Positions 55,497 through 63,485 of a stretch of DNA of 64,000 bases are shown here, one piece after another. The DNA is from Flavobacteriaceae bacterium (GTDB lineage: Bacteria; Bacteroidota; Bacteroidia; Flavobacteriales; Flavobacteriaceae). The DNA lies in the NCBI GenBank assembly GCA_014238425.1, contig JABABD010000020.1, positions 62,001 to 126,000 of the forward strand. Direction: 5' to 3'. The position numbers and the translations under genes were made by a program. Within the stretch, counting starts at the first letter, position 1. Every line of letters begins with the position of its first letter. The notes beneath the pieces are model-generated. The model worked only from the letters and a program-made list of their open reading frames with translations. It ran no database searches and was not told the origin of the DNA.

Positions 55497-55602
55497 GCGT
55501 CAATTCGAGTATTTCAATTTAAATTGAAATGTATCGAGAATAGCTTTAATTTACTTGTTTTCGATACAATTTTCTGAAGAAAATCACTCAAACTGACGTA
55601 AA
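55497..55602. repeat. Dispersed inverted-repeat element (CGTCAnTTnGAGT type)
   Basis: CGTCAATTCGAGT at 55499-55511 pairs with ACTCAAACTGACG at 55587-55599 (11 of 13), enclosing a perfect 20-base palindrome of AT bases (55511-55530) and a further CGAGAA/TTTTCGATA pair. It lies between pheS and the next gene and resembles the CGTCAGTTCGAGTG elements common in flavobacteria. The whole can fold as one long hairpin. Confidence 0.7.
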
Positions 55603-55606
55603 TTTT

Positions 55607-56002
55607 ATGAAAGAAGATATCACCATCCCTAAAGTAGAAGGCGTGTACATCGCCATAGTTAACGAATATAACGATATCTATAAAACACAAGATTGGAATG
55701 CCTATATCATAAACGATAAAGATGTTGATCTAGATATTGTACTTATAGTCACAAGTGGCTATTCTGAAGACAAAACCACTTCCGTCTTTCGTAAAAAGCT
55801 AGATAAACTCCCAGCAAAAAGCTACGCTAAAATAGAACTCATGCAAGAGCCTCTTTTTGCCTTGAACAATCAATTTAAAGTGTCGTTTTTTGAAGGAAAC
55901 TCTATGTTTGATAAAACATATGTGTTTAGAAAGAACACCATTAATTTAAAAGCACTTAGAGATATTCCTCTAATGGACGTAAAGGGTGTTTTGATGAAAT
56001 AA
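55607..56002 (+). CDS. Conserved protein of unknown function (131 aa)
   Basis: This 131-residue protein has no signal or membrane helix. It has a beta-rich first half (YIAIVNEYNDIYKTQDWNAY, then DIVLIVTSGYSED), and the segment RKKLDKLPAKSYAKIELM is well formed. Its ATG lies five bases after the edge of the inverted-repeat element at 55497-55602. It is convergent with gpsA, with one base between the stops. I cannot name a family. Confidence 0.7.
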   Translation: MKEDITIPKVEGVYIAIVNEYNDIYKTQDWNAYIINDKDVDLDIVLIVTSGYSEDKTTSVFRKKLDKLPAKSYAKIELMQEPLFALNNQFKVSFFEGNSMFDKTYVFRKNTINLKALRDIPLMDVKGVLMK

Positions 56003-56003
56003 T

Positions 56004-57005
56004 CTAATCCAAACGTTCCGTTAATTTCTTGAACACTTTCTTGGCATTTTTACCTTCATATAAAATACCGTAAACGGCATTAATAATAGGAAGTCGTGTC
56101 TTCTTTGCATTTTTTTCATTAAGTAAATGAGCGCTTTTAGTAGCGTAGTAGCCTTCTGCTACCATACTCATTTCCATTTGGGCAGATTTAACGGTGTAGC
56201 CCTTACCTATCATATTCCCGAACATACGGTTGCGCGAAAACGTAGAATAACCGGTCACTAACAAATCCCCCAAATAAGCGGAATTATTAATATTACGCTT
56301 CATCTTATGCATCTTCTTTATAAAACGTTTCATCTCTCGTATGGCATTGCTCATCAATACACTCTGGAAGTTGTCTCCATAGCCCAACCCATGAGCGATG
56401 CCTGCAGCTATTGCGTAGATATTTTTAAGCATCGCGGCATATTCCGTCCCAATAATATCATCGCTAGTTTTTGTACGTATATAATCTCCAGATAATTGAT
56501 TTGCAACTTCCTGTGCTTTGACTTGATCCGCACAAGAAATCGTAAGATAAGATAAGCGCTCTAGTGCCACTTCTTCTGCATGACAAGGCCCAGAAATCAC
56601 CACAATATTTTCGAAAGGTATATGATATATATCGTGAAAATGCTCGCCAACCAATAATCCGCTTTCTGGAATAATTCCCTTTACAGCAGAAACCATGGTC
56701 TTGTCTTTTATATCCACAGTCAGTTTTTCTAATTCCATATGCATGAATGCTGACGGAATTACGAAGATAAGCACATCTGCATAGGCAGCTATCTCGTTAA
56801 TATCGTTACTTAACTTCAACTGTTCTGTATGGAATTCAACGGCGCTTAAATAACTCGGATTATGTTTCTCTTTGAGTATGTGTTCTTTCGCATAAACACT
56901 TCTCATGTACCATCCTACCTCATCTAAATTTTCACATAACATTTTGACAATCGCCGTTGCCCAACTTCCTCCTCCAAAAACAGCATATTTTAAAGACTTG
57001 CTCAT
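56004..57005 (-). CDS. gpsA: Glycerol-3-phosphate dehydrogenase [NAD(P)+]
   Basis: This 333-residue cytoplasmic enzyme reduces dihydroxyacetone phosphate to sn-glycerol 3-phosphate for membrane lipid synthesis. The nucleotide loop is A-V-F-G-G-G-S-W-A-T-A at residues 8-18, the VVISGPCHAEEV segment covers the substrate region, and AAMLKNIYAIAAGIAHGLGYGDN carries the catalytic Lys. The start at 57005 is preferred over 57029, which would add eight residues before the usual MSKSLKYAVFGGG. Confidence 0.94.
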   Translation of the reverse strand: MSKSLKYAVFGGGSWATAIVKMLCENLDEVGWYMRSVYAKEHILKEKHNPSYLSAVEFHTEQLKLSNDINEIAAYADVLIFVIPSAFMHMELEKLTVDIKDKTMVSAVKGIIPESGLLVGEHFHDIYHIPFENIVVISGPCHAEEVALERLSYLTISCADQVKAQEVANQLSGDYIRTKTSDDIIGTEYAAMLKNIYAIAAGIAHGLGYGDNFQSVLMSNAIREMKRFIKKMHKMKRNINNSAYLGDLLVTGYSTFSRNRMFGNMIGKGYTVKSAQMEMSMVAEGYYATKSAHLLNEKNAKKTRLPIINAVYGILYEGKNAKKVFKKLTERLD

Positions 57006-57133
57006 AAAAACGTATGGTTTACAATTCAAAATTACATAAATTCCATTTTATCTTAACTTATTGATAATTAGAATATTAAATATTTTGGCATGTATTTTGA
57101 AAGTCTAAAAGTATAATATAAAACTGCGAGATT

Positions 57134-58078
57134 ATGAAGACTTTAAAATTACTTACTGGATTTGCCTTAGTAGCAACCTTATTTACTTCTTGTTACACAG
57201 AAGTTATTGTTGATGATATTGTCGACAACACACCTCAAGTGTCCCTGAATCAATTATTGAATTCATACGACTTATGGTATGTCGATATCAACGCCACTTT
57301 AGGCACTGGAGAAACACCCTTTTTACAGAAAGCATTTACGGTATCGTTCAAAAATGGAACTGTGTATGCTAATAACAATTTAGTGGGTATAGGCAGTCAA
57401 GGAAGTGGCCTTGGGATTTCCGTTGGGTATTATGACGCTTATAATATGATTCTGGATGTTCATCATGATATTGATGGCCTAGAAAGCTTTGATGTCTTTC
57501 AGATCGATAGTAATACAATAGAGTTATATAACCCATTTAATGACACATCATACTTTCTGGATGGATACCAAACATCTAATTTCGATTATGATTTTGTGTT
57601 CTTTGATAACATTCATTATTTCTTACAGGAGTATGAAGCATGGGAGAAAACATATACAAGCCAAATGGGTGCGTTAAATGAGTTTGATAACGAAAACTAT
57701 TTACAGTTCTTGGCAGGAGGTAATGATTCAGAATTTAGAAGCTCGCAAGATGAAAATATTGCGAACCCTAACAATATTTTATGGGATTATACAGGGATTT
57801 ATGGTGTAGCTGATATTGCTGGAAATGCATACCTAAAAACCTTAACATTAGATTATGACTACTTTGACAATGAATTTTTTGAGCTTGACGTTATAAATGA
57901 TGGGAAGATAGAACTTTTCCACAGTGCCTCAGGAACCGTTTATGAATTTGAAGGTAGAGGATACATTCAATATTTAAGAACTGCAACTGAAGAGGGTGAA
58001 TCAAAATCATCTGGAGAGAAAAAGCGTAAGCAAAAAACAGCAAAAAAAGATAATCCAAGAGATAGTAAACGAAGCTAG
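57134..58078 (+). CDS. Lipoprotein of unknown function with C-terminal basic tail
   Basis: This is a 314-residue exported lipoprotein: residues 1-20 form a signal ending L-F-T-S-C. The mature part is acidic, Tyr/Asn/Asp-rich and beta-sheet-like (NLVGIGSQGSGLGISVGYYD, then FNDTSYFLDGYQ). The last 25 residues are strongly basic (EKKRKQKTAKKDNPRDSKRS), an odd contrast to the acidic body. No domain is recognised. It has its own terminator. Confidence 0.75.
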   Translation: MKTLKLLTGFALVATLFTSCYTEVIVDDIVDNTPQVSLNQLLNSYDLWYVDINATLGTGETPFLQKAFTVSFKNGTVYANNNLVGIGSQGSGLGISVGYYDAYNMILDVHHDIDGLESFDVFQIDSNTIELYNPFNDTSYFLDGYQTSNFDYDFVFFDNIHYFLQEYEAWEKTYTSQMGALNEFDNENYLQFLAGGNDSEFRSSQDENIANPNNILWDYTGIYGVADIAGNAYLKTLTLDYDYFDNEFFELDVINDGKIELFHSASGTVYEFEGRGYIQYLRTATEEGESKSSGEKKRKQKTAKKDNPRDSKRS

Positions 58079-58105
58079 ATTTTTTTGGTTGGTTATTTAG
58101 TTTCT

Positions 58106-58145
58106 ACCGCTCATCTGATATTTATGCAGATGAGCGGTTTTTATA
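58106..58145 (+). terminator. Terminator after the 314-aa lipoprotein gene
   Basis: ACCGCTCATCTG (58106-58117) and CAGATGAGCGGT (58127-58138) form a perfect 12-base stem, followed by TTTTTATAT. Confidence 0.9.
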
Positions 58146-58166
58146 TATTCTAAAAATCGAGATCGA

Positions 58167-58197
58167 TTGTAAGTCGATACTTAATTTCGTAAATTTA
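58167..58197 (+). promoter_or_regulatory. Probable promoter of the BON/LysM gene
   Basis: TTG at 58167-58169, a 20-base spacer and TAAATTTA at 58190-58197 fit the Bacteroidota pattern with one mismatch in the -7 box; 28 bases remain to the ATG at 58226. Confidence 0.45.
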
Positions 58198-58225
58198 TAT
58201 CATAACTTAAAAACAAAAAACAAAC

Positions 58226-58702
58226 ATGGGACTATTTTCATTTATTAAGAACGCTGGAGCAAAAGTTTTCGGTATAGGAAAAACAGATGCAGAAGAAGCG
58301 GCAGCAGCAGAAGCAGCTAAACTAGCAACAGCAGCAAGACGCATGGAAAACACCGTTAGAGACCTTGGACTTGATGTTGATGGGTTGAATGTGTATATCG
58401 TTGGTGATATGGCTACCATTACTGGATTAGCTCATGACCAAGCTACAAAAGAAAAAGTAGTGTTAGTAGTAGGTAATTCTGAAGGGATTGCAACTGTAGA
58501 CGATCAAATGACGGTTGAAAACATTGAGCCAGAAGCACAATTTCATACCGTCGTTAGCGGAGATACTCTAGGTAAAATAGCTAAAAATTATTATGGTAAT
58601 GCCATGAAATACCCAGTAATTTTTGAAGCTAACAAACCAATGCTTGAGCATCCAGACAAAATCTATCCTGGTCAAGTATTGCGAATTCCAGCTTTAGATT
58701 AA
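58226..58702 (+). CDS. lysM: BON and LysM domain protein (Kbp/YgaU type)
   Basis: This 158-residue protein has an Ala/Glu-rich N-terminal region (about 20-40), a BON domain (about 40-95; NVYIVGDMATITGLAHDQATK), and a C-terminal LysM domain (about 107-156; HTVVSGDTLGKIAKNYYGNA then PGQVLRIP). E. coli YgaU/Kbp, with the same order, is a cytoplasmic potassium-binding protein induced by osmotic stress. No signal peptide is visible here either, consistent with that role. It is followed by a terminator. Confidence 0.88.
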   Translation: MGLFSFIKNAGAKVFGIGKTDAEEAAAAEAAKLATAARRMENTVRDLGLDVDGLNVYIVGDMATITGLAHDQATKEKVVLVVGNSEGIATVDDQMTVENIEPEAQFHTVVSGDTLGKIAKNYYGNAMKYPVIFEANKPMLEHPDKIYPGQVLRIPALD

Positions 58703-58728
58703 AGAAGAGTCAAAAAATTATAGAAAGG

Positions 58729-58758
58729 CCCGCTCAAAAGAGTGGGTTTTTATTTTTT
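58729..58758 (+). terminator. Terminator after the BON/LysM gene
   Basis: CCCGCTC and GAGTGGG (58729-58735 with 58740-58746, one G-T pair) form a short stem, followed by TTTTTATTTTTT. Confidence 0.8.
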
Positions 58759-59334
58759 ATAAAAATTCATCTCATCCAAATACTGCCAAACATACTCTGG
58801 TAACATAGGGCGAATGTTCTTTTTGTCTTTAATAGCTTTTCGAATGAAAGTAGAGGATAATTCCATAATTGGGGCATCTACTTTATAGATTTTCGGATGG
58901 TCATTAAATTGCGTATCAACTACTCCTTTTGATATTCGTGGATACACATACATATCATGGTTCTCCAGTATAATTTCATAGTTCTTCCATTTATGGAAGC
59001 TTTTTAAATTGTCTTCTCCCATGATCAAGCAAAACTCATTGTCAGGATATTTTTCTTGTAAATGCACCAACGTATTAACGGTATAATTTGGTTGAGGTAG
59101 CTTGAACTCAATATCGCTCGGTTTGAGTTTTTTATACTCTTCGGTTGCCCTTAAGACCATCTGATAACGATGGTTATTATCTAGGAGCGAACTCTTTTTC
59201 TTAAATGGACTATGGGGTGTTACTACAAACCAAACTTGATCTAAATCACTATGTTCCACTATGTGATTAGCAATGGTCAAGTGCCCAATATGTATAGGAT
59301 TAAACGTGCCAAAGTAAAGTCCTATTTTTTTCAC
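58750..59334 (-). CDS. nadD: Nicotinate-nucleotide adenylyltransferase
   Basis: This 194-residue enzyme joins nicotinate mononucleotide to AMP in NAD synthesis. Visible motifs are GTFNPIHIGH with H15-I-G-H18, the substrate loop FVVTPHSPFKKK, and the late ELSSTFIRKAI (the family's SSTxIR). The start is GTG at 59334, overlapping the stop of gmk by four bases (GTGA), so it depends on translation of gmk to its very end, including the repeat-derived tail. Confidence 0.93.
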   Translation of the reverse strand: MKKIGLYFGTFNPIHIGHLTIANHIVEHSDLDQVWFVVTPHSPFKKKSSLLDNNHRYQMVLRATEEYKKLKPSDIEFKLPQPNYTVNTLVHLQEKYPDNEFCLIMGEDNLKSFHKWKNYEIILENHDMYVYPRISKGVVDTQFNDHPKIYKVDAPIMELSSTFIRKAIKDKKNIRPMLPEYVWQYLDEMNFYKK

Positions 59335-59990
59335 TTTTCTTTTTTTTCTTCACCTTCCGAAACTTCAGTGGAGGTGGGTTCATTAAGGTTTCTCGACTCC
59401 GCTCGAAATGACATAGTGTTATTATTTATAAAATACTCAACCAATGTCTCCGCTTCTTTCAAGGCATTTCCCAAATTATCATTTAAAATAACCTCATCGA
59501 ACAATGGAGCAGTAGCCAATTCGGCAGACGCTTTGGCAACCCGCATATTTATTTTGTCGTCGCTTTCAGTTTTGCGTTTTTTAAGTCGGATCTTTAATTC
59601 ATCAATACTTGGAGGTTTTACAAAAATGGCTAATGTTTCCTCAGGGAACTTTCGTTTGATACGCAGCCCTCCAGACACATCAATATCAAAAATCACATGT
59701 TTCCCCTTTTTCCAGATACGCTCAACTTCGGTTTTTAAAGTTCCGTAGAAATTATCACGATATACTTCTTCCCACTCCAAAAACTCATCATTCTTTATCT
59801 TGCTCTTGAATTCTTTGGCCGATAAAAAATAATAGTCGACGCCTTCTTCTTCATTACCACGCTTTTCTCGCGATGTAGCCGATATCGAAAACTCTAAATT
59901 AAGTGCTTCTTTAGTTAATAAATGTCTTACAATAGTGGTTTTTCCAGATCCTGATGGTGCAGAAAAAACGATAAGCTTCCCTTTTTTCAT
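59331..59990 (-). CDS. gmk: Guanylate kinase with repeat-derived C-terminal tail
   Basis: This is guanylate kinase (GMP to GDP), with P-loop A11-P-S-G-S-G-K-T18, the GMP-binding segment TSREKRGNEEEGVDYYF and the lid FVKPPSIDELKIRLKKRKTES. The usual protein ends near LVEYFINN (about residue 190). Here about 29 more residues follow (MSFRAESRNL, then EPTSTEVSEGEEKKEK), encoded by the palindromic repeat unit at 59391-59413 and adjacent DNA. This is a clear case of repeat DNA extending an essential gene in frame. It lies directly after yicC with no gap. Confidence 0.92.
   Translation of the reverse strand: MKKGKLIVFSAPSGSGKTTIVRHLLTKEALNLEFSISATSREKRGNEEEGVDYYFLSAKEFKSKIKNDEFLEWEEVYRDNFYGTLKTEVERIWKKGKHVIFDIDVSGGLRIKRKFPEETLAIFVKPPSIDELKIRLKKRKTESDDKINMRVAKASAELATAPLFDEVILNDNLGNALKEAETLVEYFINNNTMSFRAESRNLNEPTSTEVSEGEEKKEK
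59391..59413. repeat. Dispersed palindromic repeat inside the gmk 3' end
   Basis: TCTCGACTCCGCTCGAAATGACA matches the DUF6090-cluster repeat in reverse orientation. It is read in frame as part of the gmk tail. Confidence 0.8.
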
Positions 59991-60848
59991 TTAAAGAACA
60001 TTTAAGAGTTGTTCCTTCACTTTCTCTAATTCATCTTTCATTTGCACTACCAATTTTTGCATCGGTGCATAGTTAGATTTTGAACCAATAGTATTAATTT
60101 CCCTTCCCATTTCCTGGCCAATAAACCCTAGTTTCTTACCATTTGAATCAGGTGTATTGATAGATTTTATAAAATACTCCAAATGATTCGCAAGTCGAAC
60201 CTTCTCCTCAGTAATATCGAATTTCTCGATATAATAAACCAATTCTTGTTCAAAACGATTTTCGTCAACCCGTTCTTTCAATTCTTCCACACCTTTACGC
60301 AAACGTTCTCGTACACCTTCAATACGTTCAGGATCCATTTTAATAACGGCCTCTAACAATTCAGATATATTATTGACACGAAGTGATAAATCGTCTTCCA
60401 GGGCTTTTCCTTCAGATGCACGATAATCTGCTATCTTATTTAAGGTGTTTTTAATTTCATTTTCAATCGTCTTCCACTCATCTTCATCAATATCATCGCG
60501 TTCTGTAGTTATTGCATCGGGCATTCTTATAGCCATTTTAAGCAACTCCATATCATCGCCTTCAACAACTTCTTTTAGCTGAGTAATATATTGTTTAGTG
60601 ACAGTTTTATTGATCTTTGAAGAGGTTTCTTCTCCTGTAACTTCAAGAAATAAGTTAAAGTCCACTTTGCCTCTTTCAAGTTTCTTAGAAATTAGCTTTC
60701 TAATACTCAATTCTTTTTCTCTATATAATGATGGCGTGCGTACATTTAAGTCTAGATTCTTACTATTTAGAGATTTTATCTCTATGGTAATCTTCTTGGA
60801 CGGAAGCTGCAAAACGGACTTCCCGAAACCTGTCATTGATACTATCAT
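59991..60848 (-). CDS. yicC: YicC family endoribonuclease-type protein
   Basis: This 285-residue protein belongs to the YicC (YloC) family, recently linked to RNA turnover. The family start MIVSMTGFGK and the internal KSLNSKNLDLNVRTPSLY are clear, and the C-terminal domain has FIGQEMGREINTIGSKSN. It is first in a yicC-gmk-nadD unit, an order common in many bacteria (yicC-gmk). Confidence 0.9.
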   Translation of the reverse strand: MIVSMTGFGKSVLQLPSKKITIEIKSLNSKNLDLNVRTPSLYREKELSIRKLISKKLERGKVDFNLFLEVTGEETSSKINKTVTKQYITQLKEVVEGDDMELLKMAIRMPDAITTERDDIDEDEWKTIENEIKNTLNKIADYRASEGKALEDDLSLRVNNISELLEAVIKMDPERIEGVRERLRKGVEELKERVDENRFEQELVYYIEKFDITEEKVRLANHLEYFIKSINTPDSNGKKLGFIGQEMGREINTIGSKSNYAPMQKLVVQMKDELEKVKEQLLNVL

Positions 60849-60906
60849 CTGCTATTTTTAAAAGTTAGGCGAAGTTACAAAAATAAACGCTTTAAGGCGC
60901 TTAATT

Positions 60907-61261
60907 CTATTTAGGGTTTCCTTCTTTATCGAAACGCTTGTCTAAGAGTTTTTCGCAATATAGCATGCCTCCTAAAAGAGATATTAGCAACACGCAAAAT
61001 GGAATGAAATGCGCATGTTTCCAATCGACGAATAATGGAATTAATCCTGAAAGAATTGTAATGAATCCTGCATATATAATCAATTGGGCTCCTAATTTTA
61101 TTAGCATAATCCCAAACTTGCTGATTTTTCATGCTACGTCTCGTGCGGTACCCATAAATATGATTGATCTTTTTAGGCGGTCGCATTTTGTAGATATAAC
61201 CTATAATCACTAAAGGTAACCCATAAACCACAATACCGATCCAAGGCAAAAAACTATCCAT
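60907..61261 (-). pseudogene. SdpI family membrane protein, interrupted by a one-base frameshift
   Basis: Two overlapping frames together make one SdpI-like protein of about 117 residues. The first frame (start ATG 61261) gives MDSFLPWIGIVVYG and GYRTRRSMKNQQVWDYANK. The second gives LGAQLIIYAGFITILSGL and CEKLLDKRFDKEGNPK to the stop at 60907. The switch is at a run of four T (four A on the coding strand) at 61096-61099: dropping one base restores WDYANKLGAQL, which is the expected family sequence. SdpI proteins are small integral membrane immunity/regulatory proteins. It may be a sequencing error, a recent pseudogene or a rare +1 shift. Confidence 0.8.
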
Positions 61262-61271
61262 GTTTGTTAAT

Positions 61272-61778
61272 TTATTCTACAATGAACTTGCCTTGCATAA
61301 TTCCGTAATGGCCAGGAAAACTACATATAAAATCATATTCTCCTTTTGCTGGCGCATCGAACGTTATAGAAGTCGTCTGCCCACCACCTATCATTTTGGT
61401 ATGTGCAATAACATCCTTACCTCCATTAGGTATATAGTCAGTATCCTTTGCTGCAGATGCTTCAGACCCAAAAGATGAGATGTCTGTGCCTTGCTTTAGT
61501 ATCACAACATTGTGGCCCATGATATTTGCAGCCATGGTTCCTGTATGCTCTAATACCAAAGTCACTTTTTGTCCTTCTTTTGCTCTAACGATCTTAACAT
61601 TGAATTGCATCTGATCATTCCCAGTGATTTTTACTTCAATTTCCTTGGCGTTACCAGTATTAGAAGTTTGCTTTTTAGTACCGATCTTCACTTTCTCTTT
61701 TTCTTGTTTCTTTTCATCACCACAAGAAAATATGATTAAAGAAAGCGTCAATATAAATGCTAGTTTTAATGTTTTCAT
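61272..61778 (-). CDS. Azurin-type cupredoxin lipoprotein
   Basis: This 168-residue lipoprotein (signal ending I-I-F-S-C19) has a Lys/Glu-rich linker (20-45) and an azurin domain. The type 1 copper ligands are H89 (MGHNVV), C152 (FICSFPGH), H157 and M161. It carries electrons in the periplasm or at the envelope surface, probably to or from cytochromes or oxidases; no partner gene is adjacent. It starts upstream of the SdpI remnant, reading in the same direction. Confidence 0.93.
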   Translation of the reverse strand: MKTLKLAFILTLSLIIFSCGDEKKQEKEKVKIGTKKQTSNTGNAKEIEVKITGNDQMQFNVKIVRAKEGQKVTLVLEHTGTMAANIMGHNVVILKQGTDISSFGSEASAAKDTDYIPNGGKDVIAHTKMIGGGQTTSITFDAPAKGEYDFICSFPGHYGIMQGKFIVE

Positions 61779-61879
61779 TATTAAGAATTTTGTTTCCTGC
61801 TAATATAAAAAATAGACCTCAGATTATAAGCCATTAAAAAGTAGATCTTCATATTTTTGTTGACTTAATAATCAGACAC

Positions 61880-62356
61880 ATGTATTTTAAAGAATTTGAT
61901 ATTAGATGGAGCGATATTGATGCCAACAGGCACTTAGCCAACTCCGCTTACATTAACTTTATGAGCCACACCCGAATGAGCTTTTTTATTGATAAAGGCA
62001 TTACCCAACAACAATTGGCGAAATTTAGTTTTGGGCCAGTCGTGTTTTACGAACACATCTATTACTTTAAAGAAGTATTTCAAGGGAAGCCTATACGCGT
62101 AAGTCTTGAAGTTACAGGTATAAGCGAAGATGGAGGATTTTTTGAATTTGCTCATAATTTTTATGACCATAAAGGGCGAAATATAGCGCACTGCGAAATA
62201 TTAGGTGCTTGGATCGACCTTGAAACTAGAAAGTTAACAGCTTTTCCAAAAGAGCTTGATTACATTTTAGAGGCTTTTCCAAAGTCAGATGATTTTAGAA
62301 TCCTGACTAAAGAAGATACCAGGAAATACGGAAAATACCCTGTTGACCTTATTTAA
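61880..62356 (+). CDS. Hotdog-fold acyl-CoA thioesterase (4HBT-like)
   Basis: This 158-residue cytoplasmic hotdog-fold protein has FDIRWSDIDANRHLANSAYINFM, the typical active-site strand and helix (D16/D18 region), and HNFYDHKGRNIAHCEILGAW. It hydrolyses a coenzyme A thioester; the acyl chain is unknown. Its end overlaps the end of the convergent GNAT gene by eight bases. Confidence 0.88.
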   Translation: MYFKEFDIRWSDIDANRHLANSAYINFMSHTRMSFFIDKGITQQQLAKFSFGPVVFYEHIYYFKEVFQGKPIRVSLEVTGISEDGGFFEFAHNFYDHKGRNIAHCEILGAWIDLETRKLTAFPKELDYILEAFPKSDDFRILTKEDTRKYGKYPVDLI

Positions 62357-63485
62357 ATGGTTGGTGCTGCTTGAAAGATTTTATCTTAACATTTGAGACC
62401 AATGGCTTAATAAAATGATTTGGAATGGTTCTTTTATGTCTGAAATAGCACATCAAATCTTCTGGTTTTGCACCAAGCGTACTTTTTATTTCTGAAGCCG
62501 TTCTACCAAGATTAATTCTTTTGGATGTATGTTCAATTCCCAATCTCACATAATCATTCAGGATTCTTGGATAAATAGCATGCTCTTTATTTAATGAATA
62601 ATCTAAACCTATAAAATGCGCATCGAGATTATCTTGATTCACCATGGCTGATAAAAAACCAACTAATCTATCTTCAAAAAAATACCCTTTAACTATAAAT
62701 TTGTCATGATACACAGCTTTTAAATTTGTATAAGTGTTAAGATTTAAAATCTGAGCGTTAAAATTTGCATTCGCTATGGTGTTTTCATAAAGTTGTTGGA
62801 GTTCGTCTTTATGCTTAGCTACATCTTCATCTGTAAAACGCTTAGCCATCAAGGTTTTGCTCTTGGAATCCGCTTTATTGGCTTTTACTCGGTATTTAGA
62901 TTTAAGTGCATTTTTATAATCTTCAAAAGAGGTCCATTCGGGTTGTAATGTAATAATCATATTCGGCTCAACTTGCATGGCGGCATAGTTAAAGTTTTTT
63001 AGTTTATCCGTTATGTAAAGTGAATCTTCTTTAAAGTCTTTTACAAAAATTGCATGTAGTCGTTTAGTCGATTTCGACAATTCTTTAACCGCTTTAGCAA
63101 TAGCCTCAAAGGTTTTTAGTTTATCCGCTCCATGTTGTAGAAATGTCCCATACTCACCGCTCAAAAAGATATTACCAACAAATAGGATTCGAATTTTGTT
63201 ATCGCAGAATAATCGATTAACAATCTTCTTTAACCAACCTGAAATCTTGATATTCTTTGTAATTGTTTTAACACTAATAGAAACTAACTGTGTATTTGCA
63301 AATGCTACAGGTCTATCTTCATCAAAAACAATTATATATTTAAACAAAATATCTTGATTTGCGGTTTCAAAAGCCTTGAGAAACTCGGGCGTATAGTATA
63401 TATTATCGCAGCAACCTAGAGCATCCCAATGATGGGAATCTATATTGTCAATAGAATCATAAAAAGAAGCCTTCAAACTATTCAA
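62349..63485 (-). CDS. GNAT/FemAB-like acyltransferase protein
   Basis: This 378-residue cytoplasmic protein has no signal. The C-terminal half (about 170-350) has the GNAT-like pattern of lipid or peptidoglycan acyltransferases (YKNALKSKYRVKANKADSK, then GYFFEDRLVGFLSAMVNQ, then ILNDYVRLGIEHTSKRINLG, then KSTLGAKPEDLMCYF). The donor and acceptor are unknown. The start is TTG at 63485, overlapping the stop of the transporter gene upstream by four bases (TTGA). Confidence 0.75.
   Translation of the reverse strand: MNSLKASFYDSIDNIDSHHWDALGCCDNIYYTPEFLKAFETANQDILFKYIIVFDEDRPVAFANTQLVSISVKTITKNIKISGWLKKIVNRLFCDNKIRILFVGNIFLSGEYGTFLQHGADKLKTFEAIAKAVKELSKSTKRLHAIFVKDFKEDSLYITDKLKNFNYAAMQVEPNMIITLQPEWTSFEDYKNALKSKYRVKANKADSKSKTLMAKRFTDEDVAKHKDELQQLYENTIANANFNAQILNLNTYTNLKAVYHDKFIVKGYFFEDRLVGFLSAMVNQDNLDAHFIGLDYSLNKEHAIYPRILNDYVRLGIEHTSKRINLGRTASEIKSTLGAKPEDLMCYFRHKRTIPNHFIKPLVSNVKIKSFKQHQPFK

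Noticed and set aside
59251-59748. A 165-codon plus-strand frame over gmk and nadD
   Set aside because: It is antisense to two genes with clear catalytic motifs.
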